64,000 nt of DNA from Mangrovimonas yunxiaonensis (GCF_000733475.1 NZ_JPFK01000007.1:430501-494500), one strand, 5' to 3'. Shown: positions 10,969-19,456, numbered from the stretch's first letter. The notes: generated from the sequence alone by a model not told the origin. Made by a program: numbers and translations.

Positions 10969-11115
10969 ACAACCCACAACCCACAACCGACAACCCACAA
11001 CCCAAAACCGACAACCGATAACCGACAACCCGCAACCCACAACCGAAAACAGACAACCGAAAACAGACAACCCACAACCCACAACCGACAACCGACAACC
11101 GATAACCGACAACAG
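10969..11115 (+). repeat. Heptad array ACAACCN x21
   Basis: Twenty-one 7-bp units in unbroken register, mostly ACAACCC and ACAACCG, with ATAACCG, AAAACCG, GCAACCC and AAAACAG variants. It ends 6 bp before the TTG start of wzt. On the minus strand the array is (GGTTGTC)n-like and rich in GG pairs at regular spacing. Confidence 0.95.
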
Positions 11116-11121
11116 TAACAA

Positions 11122-12342
11122 TTGAAGAACAACGAACACAACATACAATCCGATAGGGAAGTCCTCGTAAAAGTAGAAAACCTCAGCAAAAAATTCTGCA
11201 AAGACCTCAAGACCAGCTTATGGTATGGTGTTAAGGACTTGGTAAGCGGGGTTCGTGGCAACAAGCACGAGCGCGAACTGCGCCCCAAAGAGTTCTGGGC
11301 GGTAAAAGATGTGAGTTTCGAGCTGCGCCGTGGGGAGTGTTTAGGCCTGATAGGGCATAATGGCGCAGGAAAAAGCACCCTGCTTAAAATACTAAACGGC
11401 CTCATTAACCCCGATGCCGGTAAAGTCACCATCAAAGGCCGTGTGGGGGCACTTATAGAGTTAGGGGCTGGCTTTAACCCCATACTTACAGGGCGCGAAA
11501 ACATTTATAACAATGGGGCGGTGTTAGGGTTTTCACGGCAAGAAATCACCCAAAAGCTAGACGACATTATTGCGTTTGCCGAGCTAGAGGACTTTATCGA
11601 TATGCCCGTACAACATTACAGCAGTGGCATGAAAGTACGCCTAGGCTTTGCGGTAGCGGCCCAAATGGAACCCGATGTCTTGATTATTGATGAGGTGTTG
11701 GCGGTGGGAGATTTAGGGTTTGTATTAAAGTGTTTTAAGCAAATTGATACTATTTTGCCCAACACGGCTATCGTATTTGTAAGCCATAGTATGCCTATGG
11801 TGTCCCGTATTTGTAACCAGATGATTTTAATGGAGCATGGAAAACCTAAGTTTCAAGGAACTAATGTTGCTAAAGGCATAGATTTGTATTATACGCGGTT
11901 TGCTAATAATGAAAGCAATGTGGTGTTTGATGATGGGAGTTTAGAGTTTTTGTCCCACAATTGCGATTTAGAACAAGGTCAAGTGTTGAGAGGACAAGAT
12001 ATAGGAATAAGCCTTTGTTTTGCTATAAAGAAAGGAGCTCTTAAAGTGGTACCTACCGTATATATGGAGATAAAGGATAAAGATTTAAGGCCTGTGGCAG
12101 GAGTGCAAAGTGGCCAAGAATCTATTGAGGTTAAAGATGCCAAGTATTTAAAGTATTATTTTACCATTAAAAACTCAATGTTTACACTAGGGGCTTATGG
12201 TATTGATATTAGTGTAAAAGATGCTGAAAGCAACAGCCCCATTTTGAGGGTGAACAATTTTATAAAATTTTCGGCTGTAGGAGATAAGAGTATGTGGGTT
12301 CCCTTTGAACTACAAACAGATGTAGCTGTAGAACTTAAATGA
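11122..12342 (+). CDS. wzt: ABC polysaccharide exporter ATPase with C-terminal glycan-binding domain (Wzt-like)
   Basis: Cytoplasmic ATPase of the Wzm/Wzt exporter (406 residues). Seen: Walker A GHNGAGKST near residues 79-87, signature YSSGMKVRLGFAVA near 166, Walker B VLIIDEVLAVGD near 188, and a C-terminal beta-sandwich region from about 250 to 406 typical of Wzt proteins that recognise the modified glycan end. TTG at 11122 is the only plausible start: an in-frame TAA lies at 11116 and no ATG or GTG precedes the ABC domain. The C-terminal third is visibly more AT-rich, suggesting exchange of the specificity domain. Confidence 0.93.
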   Translation: MKNNEHNIQSDREVLVKVENLSKKFCKDLKTSLWYGVKDLVSGVRGNKHERELRPKEFWAVKDVSFELRRGECLGLIGHNGAGKSTLLKILNGLINPDAGKVTIKGRVGALIELGAGFNPILTGRENIYNNGAVLGFSRQEITQKLDDIIAFAELEDFIDMPVQHYSSGMKVRLGFAVAAQMEPDVLIIDEVLAVGDLGFVLKCFKQIDTILPNTAIVFVSHSMPMVSRICNQMILMEHGKPKFQGTNVAKGIDLYYTRFANNESNVVFDDGSLEFLSHNCDLEQGQVLRGQDIGISLCFAIKKGALKVVPTVYMEIKDKDLRPVAGVQSGQESIEVKDAKYLKYYFTIKNSMFTLGAYGIDISVKDAESNSPILRVNNFIKFSAVGDKSMWVPFELQTDVAVELK

Positions 12343-12343
12343 T

Positions 12344-13405
12344 ATGATAAACGTAACCAAAACCTTTTTACCCCCTCAAGAGGAATATCAAGCTATTTTA
12401 CAACGGGCTTGGGATACGGGTTGGATGACCAATAGAGGCGTTTTGGTACAAGAACTTGAAGCTAAACTAAAAGACTATTTAGAAGTTGGCAACATCATAG
12501 CCATGACCAATGGCACCTTGCCGTTACAAATAGCAATAAAAGCCTTAGGGTTAACAGGGGAAATTATTACCACCCCCTTTAGTTATGTAGCTACGACCAG
12601 TAGTATTATTTGGGAAGGCTGTACGCCTATTTTTGTAGATATCCATCCAGAGTATTTAACTATAGACGAGACCCAAATAGAAGCCGCAATAACCCCAAAG
12701 ACCACAGCCATATTGGCAACACATGTCTTTGGAAACCCCTGTGATGTAGAAGCGATACAGGTTATTGCTGATAAGTATGGGTTAAAAGTGATTTACGATG
12801 CCGCCCATTGTTTTGGGGTAAAATATAAGGGGCAGCCTATTTTTAACTATGGCGATGTGAGTACCTGTAGTTTTCATGCGACCAAGTTGTTTCATACGGG
12901 AGAAGGAGGCGCTTTGTTTTGCAAGCCTGAGTATTACGATGTCATGTTTTCCCATCACAACTTTGGGCATGAGGGACAGGAAGCCTTTAAAGGTTTGGGA
13001 ATAAATGCCAAGATGAGCGAACCCCAAGCAGCTATGGGCTTGGCGGTACTGCCGTATATGGAAACCATTTTGGAACAGCGAAAACAAGTAGTGGCATCTT
13101 ATAATGAGGCTTTGGCTAGTTTGCCTCTAAAACCATTAAAATTACGGGAAGGCACCCAGTGGAATTATAGTTATTACCCGGTGATTTTTGAAAATGAAAC
13201 ACAGTTGCTCAAGGCTAAAATAAAGCTTAACGAAAATAACATATTTCCTAGACGCTACTTTTACCCAAGTTTAAATACCTTACCGTATTTAAAAACTGAT
13301 GCAATGCCAATAGCAGAAGCCATATCTAAACGGGTAATGTGTTTGCCGTTGTATCTGGGATTATCAAAAAATCAAATAAAGGGTATAGTGAGTAAGTTTA
13401 TTTAA
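12344..13405 (+). CDS. DegT/DnrJ/EryC1 family sugar aminotransferase
   Basis: PLP enzyme that aminates a keto nucleotide sugar (353 residues). Seen: the cofactor region AMTNGTLPLQIAIKALG, YDAAHCFGV, and the PLP lysine in SFHATKLFHTGEGG at about Lys181, then NFGHEGQEAFKGLGINAKMSE. It starts 1 bp after wzt and is followed by two acyltransferase genes, a classic arrangement for making an N-acylated amino sugar. The matching dehydratase or isomerase is not in the window. Which sugar and which carbon are aminated cannot be told. Confidence 0.93.
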   Translation: MINVTKTFLPPQEEYQAILQRAWDTGWMTNRGVLVQELEAKLKDYLEVGNIIAMTNGTLPLQIAIKALGLTGEIITTPFSYVATTSSIIWEGCTPIFVDIHPEYLTIDETQIEAAITPKTTAILATHVFGNPCDVEAIQVIADKYGLKVIYDAAHCFGVKYKGQPIFNYGDVSTCSFHATKLFHTGEGGALFCKPEYYDVMFSHHNFGHEGQEAFKGLGINAKMSEPQAAMGLAVLPYMETILEQRKQVVASYNEALASLPLKPLKLREGTQWNYSYYPVIFENETQLLKAKIKLNENNIFPRRYFYPSLNTLPYLKTDAMPIAEAISKRVMCLPLYLGLSKNQIKGIVSKFI

Positions 13406-13415
13406 AAAAATATAA

Positions 13416-14357
13416 ATGAAATTAGATTTTAAAGAAATAAAGGAATTTTTAAATAAACATGCAATTTCATTTAAGTGTAATGATTCGATTGTAGGTAAAT
13501 ATGAATTAGCTTCTTTGTTTAATCCTGTTGATTTCGGGTTTTATTTTTTTACAGGCACTGATGCTAAGATATTACAAGTAAATCATTCTTTGTTTCTTGT
13601 TTCTAATGATTTTAAGGTTACTATGGACTGTTCAAATCAGTATGTTTATTTACTTGAACATGACCCGCAACATGTTTATTACTTAATAATGCTTGAGTTT
13701 TTTGGAACTAAATCAACAGGTGTTATAGCAGCTACATCAAGAGTCGATCCAGAGGTGAAACTAGGCAATAATGTGCAGATTGATGATTTTTGTGTTATTG
13801 AAAAGGATGTTATTATTGGAGATAATGTTATTATTGGTAGTCATTGTAAAATTCATAAAAACAGCGTAATTCGAAAAAATACTATTTTAGAAACCATGTC
13901 TGTAATTGGAGCTAGAGGTGTTGCCTGGGTGTGGGATAAAAATCAAGAAGAGAAAATATTACAGCCGCAGTTAGGCGGGGTAGAAATAAAAGAAAATTGT
14001 TTTTTAGGAGCTAATACAGTAATTGTAAGAGGTTCTATTAATGAAAAAACAACTATAGGGGCTAGCTCCTATTTAGCTCCAGGTTGTAGAATTGGGCATG
14101 GTAGTATTTTAGGAAATTATGTGCATTTAGCTAACAATGTAATTACAGGAGGGAATACAGTTATTGGAGATTATTCTTTTGTAGGGTCTGGAGTTGTTTT
14201 TAGGCCAAAAATTAAAATACATGCCAAAACCATAGTAGGGGTTGGAGCCGTTATTGTTAAAAACACAAGTGAGGAAAATAAACTTTTAAAAGGAGTGCCA
14301 GCTCAAGAATACGATATTCAAAATCAAATGTCTGGTATGCCTAAGCCAAAACAATAA
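13416..14357 (+). CDS. LpxD-like left-handed beta-helix N-acyltransferase
   Basis: A 313-residue protein with a roughly 100-residue N-terminal domain followed by many hexapeptide repeats (I/V-G-x4), as in UDP-3-O-acylglucosamine N-acyltransferase. The LpxD-like stretch QPQLGGVEIKENCFLGANTV is followed by CRIGHGSILG, where His228 lies at the place of the catalytic histidine. In this setting it more likely acylates the amino sugar made by the upstream aminotransferase than lipid A. Clearly AT-rich compared with wzt. Confidence 0.8.
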   Translation: MKLDFKEIKEFLNKHAISFKCNDSIVGKYELASLFNPVDFGFYFFTGTDAKILQVNHSLFLVSNDFKVTMDCSNQYVYLLEHDPQHVYYLIMLEFFGTKSTGVIAATSRVDPEVKLGNNVQIDDFCVIEKDVIIGDNVIIGSHCKIHKNSVIRKNTILETMSVIGARGVAWVWDKNQEEKILQPQLGGVEIKENCFLGANTVIVRGSINEKTTIGASSYLAPGCRIGHGSILGNYVHLANNVITGGNTVIGDYSFVGSGVVFRPKIKIHAKTIVGVGAVIVKNTSEENKLLKGVPAQEYDIQNQMSGMPKPKQ

Positions 14358-14364
14358 ATTTATT

Positions 14365-14844
14365 ATGATTTCAAGTAAAGCAAAAATAGGTGAAAATGTA
14401 GAAATTGGTAACTATGTAGTAATAGAGGATGGCGTAGTTATAGGAGATGGAACCATTATTAAAAATTATGTTGAGTTAAGGGAAAATACAATTATTGGAA
14501 AAAATTGCTTCATAGATTCGAGAGTAAGTACTTCAGGGAACTGTATTATTGGAGATAATGTTACTTTAAGGTATGATTCTATTATTGCAAGAGGTTGTGT
14601 GATAGGAAGTAATACTTATGTTTCTCCTAGAGTAATGACAAATAATTTAGATTCGGGTAAAGAAGCAATTGGAGGAGCAAAAATAGGAGAAAATTGTTTT
14701 ATTGGGACAAACACAGTTTTGCAACATGGAATAGTGGTTGGAGATAATTCAATAACTGGCTCTATGTCTTTTATTACAAAGGATGTACCATCTAATGAAA
14801 TTTGGATTGGGATCCCTGCTAAATTCTATAAAGAAAATTTATGA
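14365..14844 (+). CDS. Hexapeptide-repeat acetyltransferase (WlbB/WbbJ-like)
   Basis: A 159-residue protein made almost wholly of left-handed beta-helix repeats (AKIGENVEIGNYVVIEDGVV and similar) with the acetyl-CoA-type ending ITKDVPSNEIWIGIPAKFYK. Close to the WlbB/WbpD group that N-acetylates UDP-sugars at C3. Third gene of the amino-sugar module; the next gene overlaps its end by 4 bp (ATGA). A second acyltransferase next to an LpxD-like one suggests two acyl groups or two amino sugars. Confidence 0.85.
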   Translation: MISSKAKIGENVEIGNYVVIEDGVVIGDGTIIKNYVELRENTIIGKNCFIDSRVSTSGNCIIGDNVTLRYDSIIARGCVIGSNTYVSPRVMTNNLDSGKEAIGGAKIGENCFIGTNTVLQHGIVVGDNSITGSMSFITKDVPSNEIWIGIPAKFYKENL

Positions 14845-15773
14845 GGCCGTTACTAAGTGTTTGTGTTGTAACCTACCAACATGTTAATTACATCAAACAA
14901 TGCCTAGATGGCATTCTCATGCAGGAAACCACATTCCCATTTGAAATTATCTTGGGGGAAGATGAAAGTACAGATGGTACCCGTGAGATTTGTATAGACT
15001 ATGCCAATAATTACCCCGATAAAATAAAACTGTTTTTACGCTCACGTAAAGATGTGATTTATATAAACGGCAACCCTACAGGACGTTATAATTTTATAGA
15101 AAATTTAAAAGCTTGTAGCGGTAAATACATTGCTTTATGCGAAGGAGACGATTATTGGACAGACCCTTTAAAGCTACAAAAGCAGGTAGATTTTTTGGAA
15201 GGAAATGAAGATTTTACCATATGTTTTCATAAGGTGAAATTGTTGAAAGGTAGTGAACTAGAAGAATCGGATGATATTACAATTGAAAGGTATAATAAAA
15301 TAAAAAAATTACCAGTTACTATAAATGAATTGCTGCGTTATGGTAATTTTATACACACCCCTTCTGTAATGTTTAGAAATACATTAAAGGAATTCCCTTT
15401 TGAATTATATTCGTCTCCTATAGGAGATTATTTTCTATATATTATTTTGGCCAGTAATGGTTATATAAAACGATTGGAGGATGAAATGGCGGTTTATAGA
15501 GTAGGTGTTGGATTATATTCTGGTTTAAATGCTCTATCTTATCAAAAAAACATTTTGAAGTATCAATCATGTATTTTATCATATTTAAATAATGATGAGT
15601 ATAAAAATTTGCTTTTAGCAAAACAAATACATTGTATAGATGAGTATTTTAATCAATTTAGTCGCAAATTGCCTAATGATAATATTTTAATTAAGAAATT
15701 AAGTTTTAAAAAATTGGTAAAACTACTTGTGTTAAAAATAAAGAATAAATGTATTCTCAAAAAATCTACATAA
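14841..15773 (+). CDS. GT2 family glycosyltransferase
   Basis: GT-A fold transferase of 310 residues, cytoplasmic, adding one sugar to the lipid-linked repeat unit. Seen: LLSVCVVTYQHVNYIKQCLD at the N-terminus, GEDESTDGTREIC with the nucleotide-binding Asp, and ALCEGDDYWTDPLKLQKQ holding the metal-binding acidic motif. ATGA overlap with the preceding acyltransferase. The first third is richer in GC than the remainder. Sugar and linkage cannot be predicted. Confidence 0.92.
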   Translation: MRPLLSVCVVTYQHVNYIKQCLDGILMQETTFPFEIILGEDESTDGTREICIDYANNYPDKIKLFLRSRKDVIYINGNPTGRYNFIENLKACSGKYIALCEGDDYWTDPLKLQKQVDFLEGNEDFTICFHKVKLLKGSELEESDDITIERYNKIKKLPVTINELLRYGNFIHTPSVMFRNTLKEFPFELYSSPIGDYFLYIILASNGYIKRLEDEMAVYRVGVGLYSGLNALSYQKNILKYQSCILSYLNNDEYKNLLLAKQIHCIDEYFNQFSRKLPNDNILIKKLSFKKLVKLLVLKIKNKCILKKST

Positions 15774-16657
15774 TTATTGTATCCTACAATGGGATGAATT
15801 GGATAGATCAATGTCTAAAAAGCTGCGGTGATTATCCTGTAATTGTAGTTGATAATGCTTCTGCCGATGATACGGTAGGTTTTATAGAACAGCAGTTTCC
15901 AAACGTCACATTATTAAAACAAGACACCAATTTAGGCTTTGGGCAAGCCAATAATTTAGGTGTTAGTTATGCGCTAAACCATGGTGCAAAGCAGGTGTTT
16001 TTGCTTAATCAAGATGCGTATTTGGAAGAGACTACCATTACACAGATGGTAGAAGTACACAAACAGTATCCAGAGTATGGTGTTTTGAGTCCGATGCATT
16101 TGAATGGTAGAGGTGATACTTTAGATTATAATTTTCTAAATTATATAAAACGCTCTAAAACATTTTTAACAGATTGTTTTTTACCCCAAAAGTCTACAAA
16201 TAAAAATCACTTAGTAGAGATAGAGTTTGTAAATGCCGCATTATGGTTAATTTCTAAGGAATGCTTAAAAGAGGTAGGTGGTTTTAATCCTTATTTTTTT
16301 CTATATGGTGAGGATAGAGATTATATTAATCGGGTTCATTATAAGGGGTTTAAGCTAGGTGTGGTTTTAAATACCTTTGGGTATCACGATAGAGTTCAAA
16401 AAGACTCCATATCTAAATCACAAAAAATTGATACCACTTTATTTGAAGTACAACTATTAAACCCAGCTTCAAAAGTTAACTTTAAAGATGAAAGCATTAT
16501 ATTGTATAAATCTTTTATTAAAAATCTTTTCAGATTAAAGTTTAACAACTGCAAGCGTATTTTAAAGAAGTTGAACGTATTACGTTCCAATTTAAATGAA
16601 TTAGAGACCTATTCGAGTTTGAGTAAGTCTAATAAAAAATTTTTATATATAAAGTAG
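15749..16657 (+). CDS. GT2 family glycosyltransferase (rhamnosyltransferase-like)
   Basis: A 302-residue transferase of the WbbL-like GT2 subgroup. Seen: IYIIIVSYNGMNWIDQCL, VVDNASADDTVGFIE, NLGFGQANNLG and FLLNQDAYLE (acidic metal-binding motif), plus ALWLISKECLKEVGGFNPYF with the usual aromatic and Gly residues. It overlaps the preceding transferase by 25 bp in another frame, so the two are translationally coupled. Its second half is AT-rich. Confidence 0.92.
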   Translation: MYSQKIYIIIVSYNGMNWIDQCLKSCGDYPVIVVDNASADDTVGFIEQQFPNVTLLKQDTNLGFGQANNLGVSYALNHGAKQVFLLNQDAYLEETTITQMVEVHKQYPEYGVLSPMHLNGRGDTLDYNFLNYIKRSKTFLTDCFLPQKSTNKNHLVEIEFVNAALWLISKECLKEVGGFNPYFFLYGEDRDYINRVHYKGFKLGVVLNTFGYHDRVQKDSISKSQKIDTTLFEVQLLNPASKVNFKDESIILYKSFIKNLFRLKFNNCKRILKKLNVLRSNLNELETYSSLSKSNKKFLYIK

Positions 16658-16664
16658 TTTTTTT

Positions 16665-17615
16665 TTGAAAGCAAATAAACGAGTATCTATTATCATTCCA
16701 GCCTACAACCGCGCCCATTTAATAGGCGAAACTCTAGAGAGTATTTTGGCACAAACCTATGCCAACTGGGAATGTATAATTGTTGATGATGGCTCTACTG
16801 ATAATACGGTTAAGATGGTTTCTAGCTATGTGGCAAACGATAATCGGTTTAAGTTGTTTGAGCGCCCAAATACCAGATTGAAAGGGGCTAATACGTGCCG
16901 AAATATTGGTCTGGAACAGGCGCAGGGTGATTATGTGGTGTTTTTTGATAGTGATGACTTAATGACGCCAGATCATTTGGAAACTAAAATTCAAGCTATA
17001 GAAATAGGTGATTTTGATTATTGTATAACCAAAACCGAGTATTTTAATTATGATACTGATTGTCTTGCTGAATATTACAAGTTTGATACTTGCGAAATTA
17101 CACCTTATAATTACGTAAGTCAAATGATAAATTGGTTAACCTTAGACGTTTGCATAAAGGTATCCATTGCTAAATCTATATCTTTTAATGAAAATTTACA
17201 GTCAGGACAAGAATATAACTATTACTGTAAATTGGTACATAAATCTGTAAATGCTAGTTTTATTGATAAAGTTGTTTCTTTACGTAGGCATCATGAGCAA
17301 TCTATACGGGCTGGTTTAGATGATAAGTTTAAATTAACTCAAAGTTATTGTAGAGCAAAATGGCATACTTATTTAGACATAAAACATCAAGCGAATAAAG
17401 AAACACGTTTGTTGCTATTGTGTATTTGTTTGCATGCTACTTATAAAGAACGACAGATTTTAGTCGCAGAAAAGAAGTTGTTTTATTGGCAAGTGTTTAA
17501 GGAGTTAGGAATAAGAGGTATGTTTTTAGGACCTATGTTATGGTCTTATAACGTTTTTGGGAAAGGGTATGTGTTTAGAAAAGAGTTGTTTAAGGCCTTT
17601 CCGGATTTGCCGTAG
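16665..17615 (+). CDS. GT2 family glycosyltransferase (NRAHLIGET group)
   Basis: A 316-residue GT2 enzyme. Seen: VSIIIPAYNRAHLIGETLES, IIVDDGSTDNTVKMV and GDYVVFFDSDDLMTPDH. The start is TTG at 16665, because no ATG precedes the catalytic domain and a stop lies upstream. Its first 100 or so residues closely match the transferases at 19457, 20419 and 21380, while the C-terminal half differs: a paralogous set with diverged acceptor parts. Last plus-strand gene before the opposite-strand island. Confidence 0.9.
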   Translation: MKANKRVSIIIPAYNRAHLIGETLESILAQTYANWECIIVDDGSTDNTVKMVSSYVANDNRFKLFERPNTRLKGANTCRNIGLEQAQGDYVVFFDSDDLMTPDHLETKIQAIEIGDFDYCITKTEYFNYDTDCLAEYYKFDTCEITPYNYVSQMINWLTLDVCIKVSIAKSISFNENLQSGQEYNYYCKLVHKSVNASFIDKVVSLRRHHEQSIRAGLDDKFKLTQSYCRAKWHTYLDIKHQANKETRLLLLCICLHATYKERQILVAEKKLFYWQVFKELGIRGMFLGPMLWSYNVFGKGYVFRKELFKAFPDLP

Positions 17616-17685
17616 TGAGTCGTGGTTTGGTGGGGTTAAAAGCCAAGACAGGGAAAGTGAGTATTGCGGTGTGAGAGATTTTGTA

Positions 17686-17913
17686 TTAGGCTGATTTTTT
17701 ATCATTGGTTGTTTTTATGCCATTAACCATGTTAAAAACCTCTTTGTAGTCTAACCCCATATAATCACAGAACTCGCGTATGGTGAGTGCTTGGTGTTTT
17801 TCTTTTTCGTAAACATCTTTAATCGTACGCACTAGTGTTTGTGCTGTTGTTTGCGATTTTCCTATAATTATAGCAACCTCTTTAGGGTATATGCATAATC
17901 TTTTCATTCCCAT
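17686..17913 (-). CDS. Small uncharacterised protein, probable helix-turn-helix type
   Basis: A 75-residue basic protein (MGMKRLCIYPKEVAIIIGKS at the start). The KEVAIIIGKSQTTAQTLVRTIK segment looks like a helix-turn-helix with a following helix, and TIREFCDYMGLDYKEVFNMV like a second one. Similar short proteins starting MKRLCIYPK occur in Flavobacteriia, but no function is known to me. It lies on the strand opposite to the polysaccharide genes, next to the 249-residue unknown gene; it may regulate that gene (inference only). Confidence 0.6.
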   Translation of the reverse strand: MGMKRLCIYPKEVAIIIGKSQTTAQTLVRTIKDVYEKEKHQALTIREFCDYMGLDYKEVFNMVNGIKTTNDKKSA

Positions 17914-18174
17914 TATACAATAAATTAAATTTCTCTTTGCTTTTTAGATTCATCGTTTTCATAATAAAAAAATTTAAAAATAGTTTGGTTTTTAGCAATT
18001 TAGGGAAACTCATTAAGAGTTTTAACATTTCGTGTTAATTCTTCTTAACAGCTTATCAACATTTAACACAATTACTCCTACAAAAAGTAATATCTCTATC
18101 GTGTTTTTTTGAGACTTTATAATAAAACACCAAGCCAATAAACCATATTAGCCTGGTGTTTAAACGCTACACAA
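17914..18174. other. AT-rich gap with no recognised gene
   Basis: Very AT-rich 261 bp between the two island genes. Apart from the hairpin at 18124-18161 nothing was recognised. Confidence 0.6.
18124..18161 (-). terminator. Probable terminator of the 249-residue gene
   Basis: Arms AAACACCA (18125 region) and TGGTGTTT (ending 18161) can pair across a roughly 20-base interval. On the minus strand the second arm is followed by TTATT. It lies 14 bp after the stop at 18175. Confidence 0.45.
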
Positions 18175-18924
18175 CTATACTACCTCTAAAATTTGTAAGG
18201 CATTAAAGGTTCCGTTTTTAAGCAGATACTGCACGTTGTTAATTTCCTGGAAAAAAGCCACCTTAAGTAAATAAAAGGCCTGCCCACTTCCAGTAGCTGG
18301 TGCTACGGGCGTTAGGGTAACGGTTGTTGCCGTGCCATTAATAGGCAGGTTTTCTATGTTACTTAATTGCATGTCCTTAGTTTCGGTATCGAAATCTAGA
18401 TTTAGAAATCCACAACTAAACTCGACATGTGTTGCGCCTTCAGGGATGTTTAACTTTTGATCTGGTGTTAGATCATCTATTATCACTTCGCCTGTTGCGG
18501 TGTTTAACGTCCAATCGCTTAGCAACACTTCAGATAGGCTTGATTTTCTATTAAAATCGAACCCTTTTAAAGGCAGTTTTCCTTCTGGTGTTTGAATGCC
18601 TACAGCTACATTTCGCTTCCCTCGTATTGATGTTAGGTCGGCATTTTTTACTTGCGACATCACTTGTGTTAATCGGGATGCTAACTTACTGTCTTTAGCA
18701 TTAGACACCATATCAATAATAGCTCGTCTTAATAGCTTTCCGCTGGAAGCGCTAGACCCGAACTCGCTATTGTTTTCACGTGTTCTTTGAAACGCTGGGT
18801 CGCTTTTAATACGGTCTTTACTTACGCCGCCTTTGGTTCTCATGCGGTATCCGTCTTCGGTCTTGTAGAAGTTTACATCGTCTAACGATCCTTCTACTTT
18901 AAAAAGGCTTTTATATTTAGCCAT
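18175..18924 (-). CDS. Uncharacterised flavobacterial protein (MAKYKSLFKVEGSLDD family)
   Basis: A 249-residue protein without signal peptide or membrane segments. The N-terminal part has GSLDDVNFYKTEDGYRMRTK, GGVSKDRIKSDPAFQRTREN and SSASSGKLLRRAIIDMV, a pattern I recall from multi-copy hypothetical proteins of Flavobacteriia. The C-terminal part is predicted to be beta-rich (VEFSCGFLNLDFDTETKDMQ). No catalytic motif is visible. It is opposite in strand to the surrounding locus, and an inverted repeat lies just upstream. Function unknown; a role in a mobile or surface system would be speculation. Confidence 0.6.
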   Translation of the reverse strand: MAKYKSLFKVEGSLDDVNFYKTEDGYRMRTKGGVSKDRIKSDPAFQRTRENNSEFGSSASSGKLLRRAIIDMVSNAKDSKLASRLTQVMSQVKNADLTSIRGKRNVAVGIQTPEGKLPLKGFDFNRKSSLSEVLLSDWTLNTATGEVIIDDLTPDQKLNIPEGATHVEFSCGFLNLDFDTETKDMQLSNIENLPINGTATTVTLTPVAPATGSGQAFYLLKVAFFQEINNVQYLLKNGTFNALQILEVV

Positions 18925-18940
18925 AACTTTAAATATTTAT

Positions 18941-18958
18941 GTATGCTATTGTGCATAC
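18941..18958 (-). promoter_or_regulatory. Inverted repeat upstream of the 249-residue gene
   Basis: GTATGC-N6-GCATAC, centred about 25 bp upstream of the start at 18924. The position suits an operator or a leader hairpin. The neighbouring small HTH-like protein is a candidate binder, but nothing in the sequence proves it. Confidence 0.35.
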
Positions 18959-19289
18959 GAGTTAAACAAAAATGACATTGCGTTGCTATAGCTTTTTAAT
19001 TGGTGCACCTATGTATGAGCTCCTACATATAAATTTCAACTGCAAGATCTATTAACGACAATGCTTGAGACAAATATATTTTATACTCCAAAGTCTCTTT
19101 TTTGATTTTTAGGTGTTTAGGGTGTAGTTGTTTTTCTTTTATGTTTTATCATTTTTTTGATGTTTTGATATGCGGTTCTTTGTTTTAGAGGGCTTTTGAT
19201 TATAAATGGTTCTTATTTTGATTTTTGCTGTTTTTCGTTGTTTTTGCTGTTTTTTAGTGTTTTTCGTGTTGTGATTCTGTTGGGTATTT

Positions 19290-19330
19290 GTACGGACTAT
19301 GTACGGCGTATCTACGGGGTATGTACGGCG
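19290..19330 (+). repeat. TACGG short repeat cluster
   Basis: Four imperfect units: GTACGGACTAT, GTACGGCGTATC, TACGGGGTAT and GTACGGCG, 10-12 bp apart. Could be binding sites for a protein or a remnant; nothing else is known. Confidence 0.6.
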
Positions 19331-19456
19331 AAGTGATGAGACGTGACCCGTCCTAAAATAACTATACACAAACCACGTGTATGAAAACATCAAAACAACC
19401 AACTAATACCTAAATACTCACAGCGGTTCATTATATTAGCTATCTAATTATTAAAC

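Larger units (their letters stand above)
18925..19456. other. 532-bp gap with short repeats
   Basis: Contains the inverted repeat at 18941-18958, a T-rich low-complexity stretch (about 19195-19275, TTTTTGCTGTTTTTC-like) and a TACGG repeat cluster at 19290-19330. No gene is supported. TATATTAG at 19432-19439 could be the -7 box for the next transferase, but no clear -33 TTG is present. Confidence 0.6.

Noticed and set aside
10465-11115. CRISPR array
   Set aside because: Repeats are 7 bp, contiguous and without spacers; no cas genes are visible.
10962-11504. 180-codon minus-strand frame across the heptad array and wzt start
   Set aside because: Open only because a 7-bp repeat lacks stops in each frame; its product is a repeat of Val/Gly/Cys/Leu-type heptads and the antisense of wzt.
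15749-15773. Frameshift between two GT2 genes
   Set aside because: The 25-bp overlap joins two complete GT2 domains, each with its own N-terminal motif; a true overlap rather than a broken gene.
19139-19402. 87-codon reading frame on the minus strand
   Set aside because: Lys/Gln/Asn low-complexity product arising from the T-rich tract and TACGG repeats; no domain and no initiation context.
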